From assembly GCF_009391885.1 (NCBI RefSeq), contig NZ_VZII01000042.1:1-64000 (forward strand): DNA of 64,000 nucleotides. Direction: 5' to 3'. Numbering within the stretch: position 1 is the first letter of the stretch; each line of letters opens with the position of its first letter. Position numbers and translations under genes: made by a program. The notes beneath the pieces are model-generated. The model was not told the origin of the DNA. It saw only the letters and a list, made by a program, of their open reading frames with translations, and ran no database searches. Positions 26,575 to 35,290 of this stretch are shown here, piece after piece. The stretch is from Pseudomonas sp. MN1F (lineage in GTDB: Bacteria > Pseudomonadota > Gammaproteobacteria > Pseudomonadales > Pseudomonadaceae).

Positions 26575-27683
26575 GGGCGAGCCTCCCGGCGCTTGCTGCG
26601 CTTGCCCCACCACAGGTACAGGCCGCTAGCCAGCACGATGATCGTCAGCACATCGAGGATTGCCCACAGGACCTGCATCGGTCGCCCGCCGTAGTCACCA
26701 AAATGCAGCGGCTGCGACAGGCCCATGGCGTCCATGTACCAGGGGCGCTCGCCAACGGCTGTCACGTCGAGTGTCTGCGCGTCGATCAGTACGGGCGTCA
26801 GCAGGTGCGAGGTCAGGTGCGTAGCGCCTTTCATGAACACGGCGTAATGGTGTTCGCTGGAGAAGCGAGTGCCGGGGAAGGCGATGAAGTCCGGGCGCAT
26901 GCCGGGCGCGGCGCGCTCGGCGATCTCCAGCAGGTGCGTGGCCGGGGCGCGCTCGGTGAGTGCCGGGGCATCCCGATAAGGGGCGACCATGGCGGCCAGG
27001 CTGTCGTTGCGCCAGGCGGCAATGACGAGGTCGGAGAGGGCGCTGATCACCCCGGTGACGCCGACGGTCAGCGCCCAGGCCAGGGTGACGATGCCGATCA
27101 GGTTGTGCAGGTCGAGCCAGCGCAGTCGGGAGGATTTGTCTTGGCGTACGGTGGCGAACTCCAGGCGGCGCATGAACGGCGCATACAGCACGGTGCCGGA
27201 GATGATCGCAACGACGAACAGTACGCCCATGAACGCCAGCAACAACTTGCCGGGCAGGCCGGCGAACATGTCCACATGCAAGCGCAGCATGAGCATCATG
27301 AAACCACCGTTGGCGGCGGGCATGGCCACGGCTTCGCCGCTGCGGGCGTCGAGCATGAAGGTGTGCGACGAATTGGGTTCGGTGCCGGCGGTGGCCGCGG
27401 TGATCGTGAGTACGCCGTCGGGCTCGTCTTGGTCGAAGCCGAAATACTGCACCACTTCGCCGGGGCGGTGCTGCTCAGCTTTCAGCACAAGCTGTTGCAG
27501 GTCCAGATGCGGGGTGCCAGCGGGCATCTCGCGCAGCTCTGGTGCGTCACCGAGCAGGTGTTCGAGTTCGTGGTGGAAGATCAGCGGCAGGCCGGTGAGT
27601 GCCAGCAACAGCAGGAACAGGGTGCAGACCAGGCTGCTCCAGGTGTGGATCACCGACCAGCGGCGCAGGGTTGGACTTTTCAT
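26571..27683 (-). CDS. PepSY-associated membrane protein (FoxB-like siderophore reductase)
   Basis: A 370-residue inner-membrane protein with four main transmembrane segments (about residues 12-38, 145-165, 190-215 and 335-355). PepSY-type periplasmic domains lie between them (DLQQLVLKAEQHRPGEVVQYF is one). Conserved histidines near membrane faces (HHELEHLL and WLDLHNLIGIV) fit heme or metal binding. The family includes FoxB of P. aeruginosa, a reductase that helps release iron from ferrioxamine. Position downstream of a TonB receptor, sigma factor and anti-sigma factor supports that job here. The ATG at 27683 is used; a GTG immediately upstream is possible. Confidence 0.8.
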   Translation of the reverse strand: MKSPTLRRWSVIHTWSSLVCTLFLLLLALTGLPLIFHHELEHLLGDAPELREMPAGTPHLDLQQLVLKAEQHRPGEVVQYFGFDQDEPDGVLTITAATAGTEPNSSHTFMLDARSGEAVAMPAANGGFMMLMLRLHVDMFAGLPGKLLLAFMGVLFVVAIISGTVLYAPFMRRLEFATVRQDKSSRLRWLDLHNLIGIVTLAWALTVGVTGVISALSDLVIAAWRNDSLAAMVAPYRDAPALTERAPATHLLEIAERAAPGMRPDFIAFPGTRFSSEHHYAVFMKGATHLTSHLLTPVLIDAQTLDVTAVGERPWYMDAMGLSQPLHFGDYGGRPMQVLWAILDVLTIIVLASGLYLWWGKRSKRREARP

Positions 27684-27713
27684 CACGGTACCGACGTTTG
27701 TCTGTTGGAGCGT

Positions 27714-27734
27714 GGGGGCTGCGCAACAGCCCCC
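27714..27734 (-). other. Hairpin between receptor and PepSY genes
   Basis: GGGGGCTG (27714-27721) and CAGCCCCC (27727-27734) form a perfect 8-bp stem with a 5-base loop, just after the receptor stop codon. There is no T-run, so it may be a stabiliser or partial attenuator that lowers expression of the PepSY gene relative to the receptor. Confidence 0.55.
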
Positions 27735-27741
27735 CGGTCAC

Positions 27742-30174
27742 TCAGAACTTGTAGGAAGCACTGGCCACGACACTGCGCTCGTCGCCGTAGTAGCAGTAGA
27801 AGCTGTCGCAGGTGGAGATGTAGTCCTTGTTGAACAGGTTGGTCGCGTTGACCGCCACCGACGCGCCCTTGAGGCTGCTGCTCAGGCGACCGAGGTCGTA
27901 GTGCACCGAGGCGTCGAACACGGTGTAGGCGTTCGCCTTGCCCAGGTAGGTATTGGCCTGGTCGCCGTAGGTGTTGCCGGTGTAGCGCGCACCGCCACCG
28001 ATGCCGAAGCCGTCGAGCACGCCGCTATGCCAGGTGTAGTCGGCCCACAGCGAGGCTTGCTGGTTGGGCATCAGCTGCAGGCGGTTGCCCTTGTACAGGC
28101 CGTCCTGCACTTCCGATTTGGCCAGGGTGTAGGCGGCCGTCAGCTTGAGGTTTTCGGTGACGTCGGAAACGGCTTCCAGCTCCAGGCCATGGACTTTCAC
28201 TTCGCCGGTCTGGCTGGTGACAGTAGTGTTGCCGTCGTTATTGGTGACCAGTACGTTCTTCTGGGTAAGGTCATACACCGCAGCCGACAGCAACGTGTTG
28301 GAGCCTGGAGGCTGGTACTTGATACCCAGTTCCCATTGCTTGCCTTCGGTTGGCTTGAACGAGCTGGTTGGGTCTACGTCCGCCTTGCTGGCCGGTTGGA
28401 AAGATTCGGCATAAGACAGATAGGGAACGAATCCAGAATCGAAGACGTAACTGATTGCTGCGTTACCGCTGAAGTTGCTGTCGCGTTGTGTGTTGGTGGC
28501 GTCACCCTTATTGAAGAATTTGGTGCTGGTATGTACCCAATCCTCACGGCCACCCAATGTCAAACGCCAGTTCCCGAGCGCCATCTGGTCTTGAATATAG
28601 ACGCCTGTCTGGCGGGTTTTCTGGTCGTAGTCGTAGTAGGCAGTGGAGCGATTCGGGCGAGTGATCGGCAAACCGTAAACGGGATTGTTCACGTTGATGC
28701 TGGGTGCAGTGCCGTAGATCGTCAGGAAGTTGTTGTTGGTGCGCTGGTGGTCCAGGCCAATCAGCAAGGTGTGGCTGATGTCGCCGGTGTTGAAGTTGCC
28801 CTCGAAATTGTTGTCGACGGCAAATTGGCTGATGTCCTCATCAACGTTTGTAGTACTCCGGCCAACATTGCCGTCGTTATCCACTACCATCCCGTACTCG
28901 GGGAAGTAGCTGTTTACGGTGATGGTCTGGAACGACAGGTCCGACTTGGTGTAGCGAAGGTTTTGGCGGAACTGCCAGACATCGTTGATGCGGTGCTCGA
29001 AGGCGTAGCCCAGTGCGTAGTAGGTCCGGTCGTAGAACTCGTAGTCCGGGTCGCCCAGGTTTTTGTGGTGGGAGATCTTGCCGAACGGCATGTCGATTTT
29101 GGTGCCCTGTATTGGCCGGAACTGGCTGGTGACGCCGGTATCGTCGCGGGTGAACTGGGTCAGCAGGGTCAGCGAGGTATCCTCGTCGATGTTCCAGGTC
29201 AGGCTTGGCGCGATGTTGTAGCGCTTGTCATCGATATGGTCGATCTGCGTGCCGCCATCGCGAATCACACCACTGACGCCGTATAGAAAACGGCCTTCGT
29301 CATCAATCTTGCCGGTGCTGGCAAAGTTGATCTGGCGGTGGTTGTCGCTGCCGTATTGCAGTTCGATTTCGTGAGCGCTTTCTGCCTGCGGGCGGCGGCT
29401 GACCATGTCCAGCAAGCCGCCAGGCGGTGTCTGGCCGTAGACAGAGGAGGCCGGGCCGCGCAGCAGGGCCAGGCGGTCGAGGTTCCAGGTTTCGGCTTTC
29501 GGGTTGGCGTACACGCCGCGTGGCAGCGGCAGGCCGTCGAGGAACTGGGTCGGCTTGAAGCCGCGCACGCGCATCCAGTCGTAACGGGTGTCGCTGCCGA
29601 AGCTGGCGGAGACGATGCCCGGCATATATTTCACGGCGTCGTCGAGGCTGTGCACACCGCGGTCGCTCATCTGCTGGCGGGTTGCCACGGAGATCGAACG
29701 CGGTACTTCGACCAGCGCGGTGTCGGTCTTGGTGCCCGCGGCAGTGCGCTTGGCCAGGTAACCGTCGACCGGGCCCCAGGCGCTTTCCGACGCGCTGGCG
29801 GCATTCACGGTGGTTTCCGGCAGGGCCAGGGCACCCTCCGGCACGGCGACCAGGCTGTAGCTGCCCACGCTGCTCTGCTGCAGTTGCAGGCCGGTGCCAA
29901 GCAGGGCTGCCTGCAGGGCACCGAGGCCATTGTACTGGCCGGTGACCGGGGCCGAGGTACGGCCGCTGACCAGCGCTGGGTCGATGGCCAGGGCGATGCC
30001 CGACTGGCTGGCGATCTGGTTCAGCGTAGAGGCCAGCGGTGCGGCGGGCAGGTTGTAGGCGCGTGGCGCAGCCTGCTCGGCGGCGAACAGGGCGGTGCTG
30101 GACAATGGCGCGGCCACGGCGATAGCCAGGGCCATCAGGCTGGGACGCAGGATACGATCAACGGCACGGGACAT
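27742..30174 (-). CDS. TonB-dependent siderophore receptor with signalling domain (FoxA-like)
   Basis: An 810-residue outer-membrane receptor. In order: signal peptide (about 1-31), secretin/TonB N-terminal signalling domain (about 40-110; YNLPAAPLASTLNQIASQSG), a TonB-box-proximal segment, the plug domain with WMRVRGFKPTQFLDGL and LLRGPASSVYGQTPPGGLLDMV, then a 22-strand-type barrel ending in SASYKF with a terminal Phe. The signalling domain means it reports ligand binding to the FecR-type protein encoded next to it. Its length and its FoxR/FoxB-like neighbours favour a ferrioxamine receptor; ligand is inferred. GAGGAA lies upstream of the ATG at 30174. Confidence 0.88.
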   Translation of the reverse strand: MSRAVDRILRPSLMALAIAVAAPLSSTALFAAEQAAPRAYNLPAAPLASTLNQIASQSGIALAIDPALVSGRTSAPVTGQYNGLGALQAALLGTGLQLQQSSVGSYSLVAVPEGALALPETTVNAASASESAWGPVDGYLAKRTAAGTKTDTALVEVPRSISVATRQQMSDRGVHSLDDAVKYMPGIVSASFGSDTRYDWMRVRGFKPTQFLDGLPLPRGVYANPKAETWNLDRLALLRGPASSVYGQTPPGGLLDMVSRRPQAESAHEIELQYGSDNHRQINFASTGKIDDEGRFLYGVSGVIRDGGTQIDHIDDKRYNIAPSLTWNIDEDTSLTLLTQFTRDDTGVTSQFRPIQGTKIDMPFGKISHHKNLGDPDYEFYDRTYYALGYAFEHRINDVWQFRQNLRYTKSDLSFQTITVNSYFPEYGMVVDNDGNVGRSTTNVDEDISQFAVDNNFEGNFNTGDISHTLLIGLDHQRTNNNFLTIYGTAPSINVNNPVYGLPITRPNRSTAYYDYDQKTRQTGVYIQDQMALGNWRLTLGGREDWVHTSTKFFNKGDATNTQRDSNFSGNAAISYVFDSGFVPYLSYAESFQPASKADVDPTSSFKPTEGKQWELGIKYQPPGSNTLLSAAVYDLTQKNVLVTNNDGNTTVTSQTGEVKVHGLELEAVSDVTENLKLTAAYTLAKSEVQDGLYKGNRLQLMPNQQASLWADYTWHSGVLDGFGIGGGARYTGNTYGDQANTYLGKANAYTVFDASVHYDLGRLSSSLKGASVAVNATNLFNKDYISTCDSFYCYYGDERSVVASASYKF

Positions 30175-30332
30175 GCAGCGGTTCCTCGACGGATAAGTGC
30201 TAACTGCTTCCTTGCCGAGCGAGAATTCAAAAGTGACAGGGGAAATCGGAAAAAAAGTGAGAATTATTTGAATCTGGTTTTCGCCTGCGCCGTCCCCTTT
30301 GCGGGCAAGGCTACGATGGGAGCGAAATCAAT

Positions 30333-31289
30333 CTATTTGGGAACTACGGTCACCCACCACGGCGTATGCCGCTCGATCTTCACCGGCAGCGCCGGCACCA
30401 GCGAAGCCAGGGCCAGGTCGGTATCGGTCAGCGGGAAGCTGCCGGTCACGCGCAGGTCGGCCACATCATCGGCCACGCCCAGGTGACCGCTGCGGTAGTG
30501 GCCCAGCTGTTTCAGCAGGTCTGCCAGGCGCACGTTGTCAACCACCAGCATGCCGCGGGTCCAGGCATCGGCCCCGGCTTGCACCGGGCTTATCTGGCCG
30601 AGGCCGTTACTGTTCATCAGCACTTGCTGGCCTTCGTGCACGACCTGTTCGTCACCGCTGTTGTTTGGCATGGCGCCTACTGACGACTGCAAGACCTCAA
30701 GGCGCGTGCCGTTGTCTTCGCGGCGCACCAGGAAGCGCGTGCCCAGCGGGCGCAGGCGGCCATCGTCGGTACGCACCAGTAATGGCCGTGGGTCGTCGTG
30801 GCCGGTTTCCACGGAAATTTCGCCTTGATGCAGTACCAGCACGCGCTGCTCGCCGTCGTAGTCGATATCCACGGCGGTGTGGGTATTGAGGCTCAGCAGC
30901 GTGCCGTCGGTCAGCCGCAGGGTACGCAGTTCACCGGTGGCGGTGCGCTGATCAGCGAGCCAGTAGCTGGGGGCCAGTGACGGTGTGCCGACGCCGGTCA
31001 GCAGAGCGCCAAGCAGGAACAGGCCGGCAAGCCCGCTGCCGGCCTTGCCTATCCGCCGTCGCAGGCTGACGCGCGATTGCAGCAGGGCCTGGCGAGCCGG
31101 GCCGGCAGCGGCGCTGACGCGTTGATCGAGGGCGCCGAGCTGGCGCCAGGCGCGGGCATGTTCCTCGCTGGCGGCATGCCAGCGGATGAATTCGTTGCGC
31201 TCGTCAGGTGTGCCGCTGCCATCGTCCAGGCTCATTTTCCAGGCAATGGCAGCTTCCAGCACCCGCGACGAAACCGGTGTGTTGTTCAC
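30333..31289 (-). CDS. FecR-type anti-sigma factor (FoxR-like)
   Basis: A 318-residue inner-membrane regulator. The cytosolic N-terminal anti-sigma domain (about 1-80) has EFIRWHAASEEHARAWRQL; one transmembrane helix follows (about 86-102). The periplasmic FecR domain has TGELRTLRLTDGTLLSLNT and the Asn-Gly-Thr motif at 193-195. FoxR of P. aeruginosa self-cleaves at a Gly-Thr bond near residue 191-192, so Gly194-Thr195 here is the likely cleavage site. A GTG start at 31289 overlaps the sigma gene's stop (GTGA) and has GGGGA upstream; the longer frame to 31319 would lie inside the sigma gene. It should hold the sigma factor until the receptor signals. Confidence 0.85.
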   Translation of the reverse strand: MNNTPVSSRVLEAAIAWKMSLDDGSGTPDERNEFIRWHAASEEHARAWRQLGALDQRVSAAAGPARQALLQSRVSLRRRIGKAGSGLAGLFLLGALLTGVGTPSLAPSYWLADQRTATGELRTLRLTDGTLLSLNTHTAVDIDYDGEQRVLVLHQGEISVETGHDDPRPLLVRTDDGRLRPLGTRFLVRREDNGTRLEVLQSSVGAMPNNSGDEQVVHEGQQVLMNSNGLGQISPVQAGADAWTRGMLVVDNVRLADLLKQLGHYRSGHLGVADDVADLRVTGSFPLTDTDLALASLVPALPVKIERHTPWWVTVVPK

Positions 31290-31804
31290 GTCGGTTCCCC
31301 GTACAGGGCCACGTAGCACTGGCGCATGCCTTGGGCGATGTACTGGCGTACGCGCGACACCGAAACGCCCAGGCGTTCGGCGATTTCGGCGTGGCCCATG
31401 CCATCCAGGCGGTTGTGCAGGAAGGCTGCACGGGCTTTGCTCGACAGCTTGCCGAGCAGGCGGTCGATGGCTTTGAGGTCTTCGAGGATCAGGTGCTGGG
31501 TTTCCGGGGAAGGGTGTTCGGCTTCGGGGACCAGCGCCAGCTCGGCCAGGTAGGCCTGCTCCAGCGCCGCGCGGCGGAAGTGGTCGAACATCAGGCCCTT
31601 GGCCACGGCGGCGAGGAAGGCGCGCGGTTCGCGCGGGGTATCCAGCTGGCTGCGGCCCAGCAGGCGCACGAAGGTGTCCTGGCTCAGGTCTTCGGCACGC
31701 TGGCGGCAGGCCATGCTGCGTTGCAGCCAGGCGAGCAGCCAGCCGCGATGGTCGCGGTACAGCGAGCCGACCAGTTCGGCGTGTGGGCTGTGGGCAGAAG
31801 ACAC
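31286..31804 (-). CDS. ECF sigma factor, FecI/FoxI-type
   Basis: A 172-residue extracytoplasmic-function sigma factor of the iron-starvation group. Region 2 has CRQRAEDLSQDTFVRLL and AVAKGLMFDHFRR. Region 4 has the helix-turn-helix MGHAEIAERLGVSVSRVRQYI. It begins with GTG at 31804 after a strong GGGGGGA site, and a Fur box lies upstream. It should direct RNA polymerase to the receptor gene promoter when ferric siderophore binds the receptor. The anti-sigma gene overlaps its stop by 4 bases, so both are made together. Confidence 0.9.
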   Translation of the reverse strand: MSSAHSPHAELVGSLYRDHRGWLLAWLQRSMACRQRAEDLSQDTFVRLLGRSQLDTPREPRAFLAAVAKGLMFDHFRRAALEQAYLAELALVPEAEHPSPETQHLILEDLKAIDRLLGKLSSKARAAFLHNRLDGMGHAEIAERLGVSVSRVRQYIAQGMRQCYVALYGEPT

Positions 31805-31838
31805 GCAGCGTCCCCCCGGAACGAATGCATTAACTAAC

Positions 31839-31851
31839 GATAATTATTCGC
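31839..31851. promoter_or_regulatory. Fur box upstream of the ECF sigma gene
   Basis: GATAATTATTCGC matches 10 of 12 positions of the GATAAT-N-ATTATC Fur core. It is 35-47 bases upstream of the sigma gene start codon, so iron-loaded Fur would block transcription of the sigma/anti-sigma pair. Confidence 0.7.
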
Positions 31852-31947
31852 GATTGTTACAGAGGGGAAGGGTGGGTGCAATGGGCGCTTATCGGATGGC
31901 CATCATTGGGGGTATGGGGGCTGTGAGACCACTCAAGTCCTGAATTT

Positions 31948-32658
31948 CTAGAATCCTTGACTCTGTACCTTGCGCCGCCGCCATCCCCTCAGCCGCTGCT
32001 CGAGCTGCAACGGGCTGTCGAGCTGCTGGCGCCGGGCCTGGCTGAACAGGATCAGCGCCAGTTCCGCCGTGACCTGCGCATCGGCGCTGGCATGGTGACG
32101 CTCGTCCACCTGCAGGCCGAAGCGTGCCACCCAATCGTCCAGCCCGGCTTCGCGCAACACGGTGTCGGGGTTGAGCATCGGCGCCAGTTCCGCCACATCG
32201 AGGAAGGGCAATTGCAAGCGATGGCCCAGGCTCTCTTTCAAGGCGCGGGCAAGCATGCGCTGGTCGAACGGCGCATGGAACGCCAGCACCGGGCTGTCGC
32301 CGATGAATTCGAGCAAGTCGAGCAAGGCCTCGGCCGGGTCGCAGCCAGCCGCCAGGGCACTCGGCCCGAGGCCGTGGATGAGCACGCTGGCGTTGGTTTT
32401 TTGCTCAGGGCGGTGCAGGGTGCGTTCGAACTGCTGGGCGAAATCGATGGCGCCATCCGCGATGGCCACCGCGCCAATCGACAATACCTGGTCGCGATTG
32501 GGGTTCAGGCCGCTGGTTTCCAGGTCGAGCACGACCCAGCGCTGCTCGCGCAACGAGCACACCCCCAGCGGCCTGGCCTTGGGCAGCCGCGCCAGGCGTT
32601 GGCGCAAGGCCGCGTCGAGCAGTGGGGCAGTGGGGCGCAGCCAGGCGAACAGGCTCAT
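31948..32658 (-). CDS. DnaQ-family 3'-5' exonuclease
   Basis: A 236-residue exonuclease of the DEDDh type. ExoI is VVLDLETSGLNPNRDQVLSI (Asp and Glu metal ligands), ExoII is FHAPFDQRML, and ExoIII is HHASADAQVTAEL with the catalytic His-x4-Asp. It resembles DNA polymerase III epsilon subunits but is a stand-alone protein. It overlaps the CBS/DUF294 gene by 4 bases and is translated after it; this pair is conserved in pseudomonads and other proteobacteria. Its in vivo substrate, DNA or a small nucleotide, is not known. Confidence 0.88.
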   Translation of the reverse strand: MSLFAWLRPTAPLLDAALRQRLARLPKARPLGVCSLREQRWVVLDLETSGLNPNRDQVLSIGAVAIADGAIDFAQQFERTLHRPEQKTNASVLIHGLGPSALAAGCDPAEALLDLLEFIGDSPVLAFHAPFDQRMLARALKESLGHRLQLPFLDVAELAPMLNPDTVLREAGLDDWVARFGLQVDERHHASADAQVTAELALILFSQARRQQLDSPLQLEQRLRGWRRRKVQSQGF

Positions 32659-34592
32659 AACTGATACCGCAGGGCCAGGCTGCTCTGCAGGCGCTGGGCC
32701 TGGCGCAGGGATTCGCGCAGGATGCGCCGGTCCAGATGGTTGAGGCTGTCCGGATCGAGGCGGTTGGAGTACGGCAGGTTGTCGCGGGTCTGGCGCTGGT
32801 GCTGCTGCATGCGGGTTTGCTGGATGAAGTGGTAGGCCTCTTCGTAAGCAGCGCCATCGAGCGCTTCGATGACCCCTTTGTCGACCAGCTGGCGCAGGCG
32901 CTCCAAGGTGTTGCAGGCAGCGATGCCATTGGCCAGGGCCAGCAGGCGGGCGCCATCGACGAAGGGGGTCAGGCCCTGGACCTTGAGGTCGAGGGTGGCG
33001 GCCTTGTCGTTGCCTTGGCGGGTCAGCACGAACTCGCGCAGGCGGCCCACCGGCGGGCGCTGGCGCAGGGCGTTATCGGCCAGCATGCGCTGGAAGATGC
33101 GATTGTCCGCCACCTGCTCCAGCAGTTGCCGGCGCAGTTGCTCACAGCCCTGTTCATCGCCCCAGACCACGCGCAGGTCGAAGTAGATGCTCGAACCCAG
33201 CAGGTTCTCCGGGCTGGCCTCGCGCACGAAACCGGCAAAGCGCCGTGCCCACTGCGCACGGGACAGGCACAGCTCGGGGTTGCCGGCCATGACGTTGCCC
33301 TTGCACAGGGTGAAACCGCACTGGGCCAGGCACTGGTTGATGTACTGCGCCAGGGGCAGCAGGCGAGCGCGAATGGCCTCGGCTTCGGCGTCGTCGGCGG
33401 CTTCGAAGAGGATGCCGTTATCCTGGTCGGTGTGCAGGGTCTGCTCGCGGCGCCCTTCGCTGCCGAAGCACAGCCAGCTGAACGGCACGCCGGGGTCGCC
33501 ACGTTCGGCAATGGCCAGCTCGATCACCCGGCACACCGTGTGGTCGTTGAGCAGGGTGATGATCTGGGTGATCTGTGTCGAAGAGGCGCCGTGGGCGAGC
33601 ATGCGCTCGACCAGCTGGCCGATCTCGCCGCGCAGCTGCACCAGCGAATCGAGGCGTGGCGCATGGCGGATGGTACGCGCCAGGTGCACCAGGTCGACCC
33701 GCTGCAGGGAAAACAGGTCGCGCTCGGACACCACGCCACACAGGCGCTGGTTGTCCACCAGGCAAACGTGGGCGATATGCCGTTCGGTCATCGCCATGGC
33801 CGCATCGAAGGCGCTGGCCTGGGGGTTGAGGTAGAACGGGCTGGCGGTCATGTGCTGTTCGATCGGCGCACCGAGGTCGGCATCGGTGGCGGCCACCACC
33901 TGGCGCAGGTCGCGCAGGGTGAAGATGCCCACCGGGTAGCGCTGCGGGTCGACCACGACGATGCTGCCGACCTGCTGTTCATGCATCAGCCGCACCGCCT
34001 CGCGTAGCGGTGTAGCCGGCGCGCAGACCACCGGGTGACGCATGGCCAGTTCGCCCAGCGGGGTATTCAGCGAGTACTGGGTGCCGAGGGTTTCCACCGC
34101 ACGTTGGCGTACCTGCTGGTTGACCTGGTCGAGCAGGCTGCTGACCCCGCGCAGTGCAAAATCTCGAAACACTTCCGACATCGAGAATACGCGGATGAAC
34201 GCGGCTTTGTTCAGCTGCAGGCAGAAGGTGTCTTCACCAGCCAGGTGTTCGGTGCGCGTCGCCCGCTCGCCGAGCAGCGCCGCCAGCGGGAAACACTCGC
34301 CGCCGGTGATCTCGAAGGTGGTTTCCACCCCGGGCTTGACCAGGTGCTGGCGCTCGCCGACCACACGGCCCTGCTTGACGATGTAGAAGTGCTCGACCGG
34401 CCCATCCGTGGGTTTGATGATGCTTTCGCCGCTGGCATAGAAGCGCAGCTGGCATTGTTCCACCAGGAAGGCCAGGTGGCTCTGCTCCATCTGGTTGAAC
34501 GGCGGGAAGCGCTGCAGGAACTGCAAGGTGCCCTGAATGTTTTGCAGTACTGCCGTTCTGCCCGCCTGACTGTAGGCGTCCTTTTTGCTCAT
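32655..34592 (-). CDS. cNMP-binding/CBS/DUF294 nucleotidyltransferase-like protein
   Basis: A 645-residue cytosolic protein. In order: a cyclic-nucleotide-binding-like domain (about 20-130; YASGESIIKPTDGPVEHFYI), a pair of CBS domains (about 155-290; VGSIVVVDPQRYPVGIFTLRD), a DUF294 nucleotidyltransferase-like domain (about 330-480) with GSEGRREQTLHTDQDNGILF, and a C-terminal helical domain. The GSEGR..DQDN pattern is that of GlnD-type nucleotidyltransferases. Together with the overlapping exonuclease gene it forms a two-gene operon. The role is unknown; a nucleotide-sensing regulator is the usual guess. Confidence 0.85.
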   Translation of the reverse strand: MSKKDAYSQAGRTAVLQNIQGTLQFLQRFPPFNQMEQSHLAFLVEQCQLRFYASGESIIKPTDGPVEHFYIVKQGRVVGERQHLVKPGVETTFEITGGECFPLAALLGERATRTEHLAGEDTFCLQLNKAAFIRVFSMSEVFRDFALRGVSSLLDQVNQQVRQRAVETLGTQYSLNTPLGELAMRHPVVCAPATPLREAVRLMHEQQVGSIVVVDPQRYPVGIFTLRDLRQVVAATDADLGAPIEQHMTASPFYLNPQASAFDAAMAMTERHIAHVCLVDNQRLCGVVSERDLFSLQRVDLVHLARTIRHAPRLDSLVQLRGEIGQLVERMLAHGASSTQITQIITLLNDHTVCRVIELAIAERGDPGVPFSWLCFGSEGRREQTLHTDQDNGILFEAADDAEAEAIRARLLPLAQYINQCLAQCGFTLCKGNVMAGNPELCLSRAQWARRFAGFVREASPENLLGSSIYFDLRVVWGDEQGCEQLRRQLLEQVADNRIFQRMLADNALRQRPPVGRLREFVLTRQGNDKAATLDLKVQGLTPFVDGARLLALANGIAACNTLERLRQLVDKGVIEALDGAAYEEAYHFIQQTRMQQHQRQTRDNLPYSNRLDPDSLNHLDRRILRESLRQAQRLQSSLALRYQL

Positions 34593-34618
34593 GACACTGA
34601 CCGTATCGCTACGCCGAA

Positions 34619-34638
34619 CTATATATATCTATATATAG
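34619..34638. promoter_or_regulatory. 20-bp AT palindrome in a divergent promoter region
   Basis: CTATATATATCTATATATAG has perfect 9-base arms around TC. It lies 27 bases upstream of the DUF294 gene start in the spacer before the divergent response regulator. It may supply -10 elements on either strand or an operator; no protein is assigned. Confidence 0.5.
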
Positions 34639-34803
34639 GAGCGGCCTTGTTGTTCTCGGTCCCCATGGTCGGCTGGCAGCGGGGTGGTGCCCATTGGACG
34701 TAAGTCTATGGGACGCACTGTCAAAGACCCGACGAAAGGCGAACCGGGGTGCGCGGGTTTTGCGGTCCTAACCGTTGAGCGGGATTTTTTTGACGAGATG
34801 ACC

Positions 34804-35247
34804 ATGGCTGAGCATGACGAGATTCTGAGTGACGCCGAACGCGAAGCCCTGGCCGTGGTGAGTGCGCCTGTTGCGCCCAGCCCGGTAGTACTGGTTGTCG
34901 ATGACAACCCGGTGAACAGTGAAGCGCTCAAGCTGTACCTGAAGAGCAGGGGCATCGAGAGCATGACCGCTGACGGCGCCCAGGAGGCGATGCTCAAGCT
35001 GCATTACGAACCGCGCATTGCCTTGATGATCACCGACCTGCGCATGCAGCCCAACGATGGCCTGGAGTTGATCCGGCGGATTCGTGAGTCGGAGCGGGCG
35101 GCGTTGTCGATCATCGTGGTGTCGGGCGACACCGATGTGAAGGAGGCGGTGGACGTGATGCACCTGGGGGTGGTGGATTTTCTGCTGAAGCCGGTGGACC
35201 TGGGGAAACTGCTGGCGTTGGTGAAGAAGGAACTGAAGATCGAGTGA
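34804..35247 (+). CDS. Stand-alone receiver-domain response regulator
   Basis: A 147-residue protein that is essentially one receiver domain. Phosphorylation motif: VLVVDDNPVN at the start, phospho-acceptor Asp in LMITDLRMQPNDGLELI, and the conserved Lys in DFLLKPVDLG. It lacks any output domain, so it acts by protein contact or as a phosphate sink. No kinase gene is adjacent. The start is uncertain: ATGs at 34798 and 34804 are both possible, and the frame is open to 34684. GACGAG just upstream favours 34804. Confidence 0.82.
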   Translation: MAEHDEILSDAEREALAVVSAPVAPSPVVLVVDDNPVNSEALKLYLKSRGIESMTADGAQEAMLKLHYEPRIALMITDLRMQPNDGLELIRRIRESERAALSIIVVSGDTDVKEAVDVMHLGVVDFLLKPVDLGKLLALVKKELKIE

Positions 35248-35256
35248 CACAGGATC

Positions 35257-35279
35257 GGGGCCGCAAAGCGGCCCCTTTC
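35257..35279 (+). terminator. Terminator of the response regulator gene
   Basis: GGGGCCGC AAA GCGGCCCC followed by TTTC, ten bases after the response regulator stop codon and just before the convergent glcB stop. Confidence 0.75.
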
Positions 35280-35290
35280 ACTGATGTTGC

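Noticed and set aside
30258..30272. A Fur-box-like TGAGAATTATTTGAA upstream of the TonB receptor
   Set aside because: Only the left half fits GATAAT-N-ATTATC; the right half matches three of six positions. The receptor is more likely driven by its ECF sigma factor.
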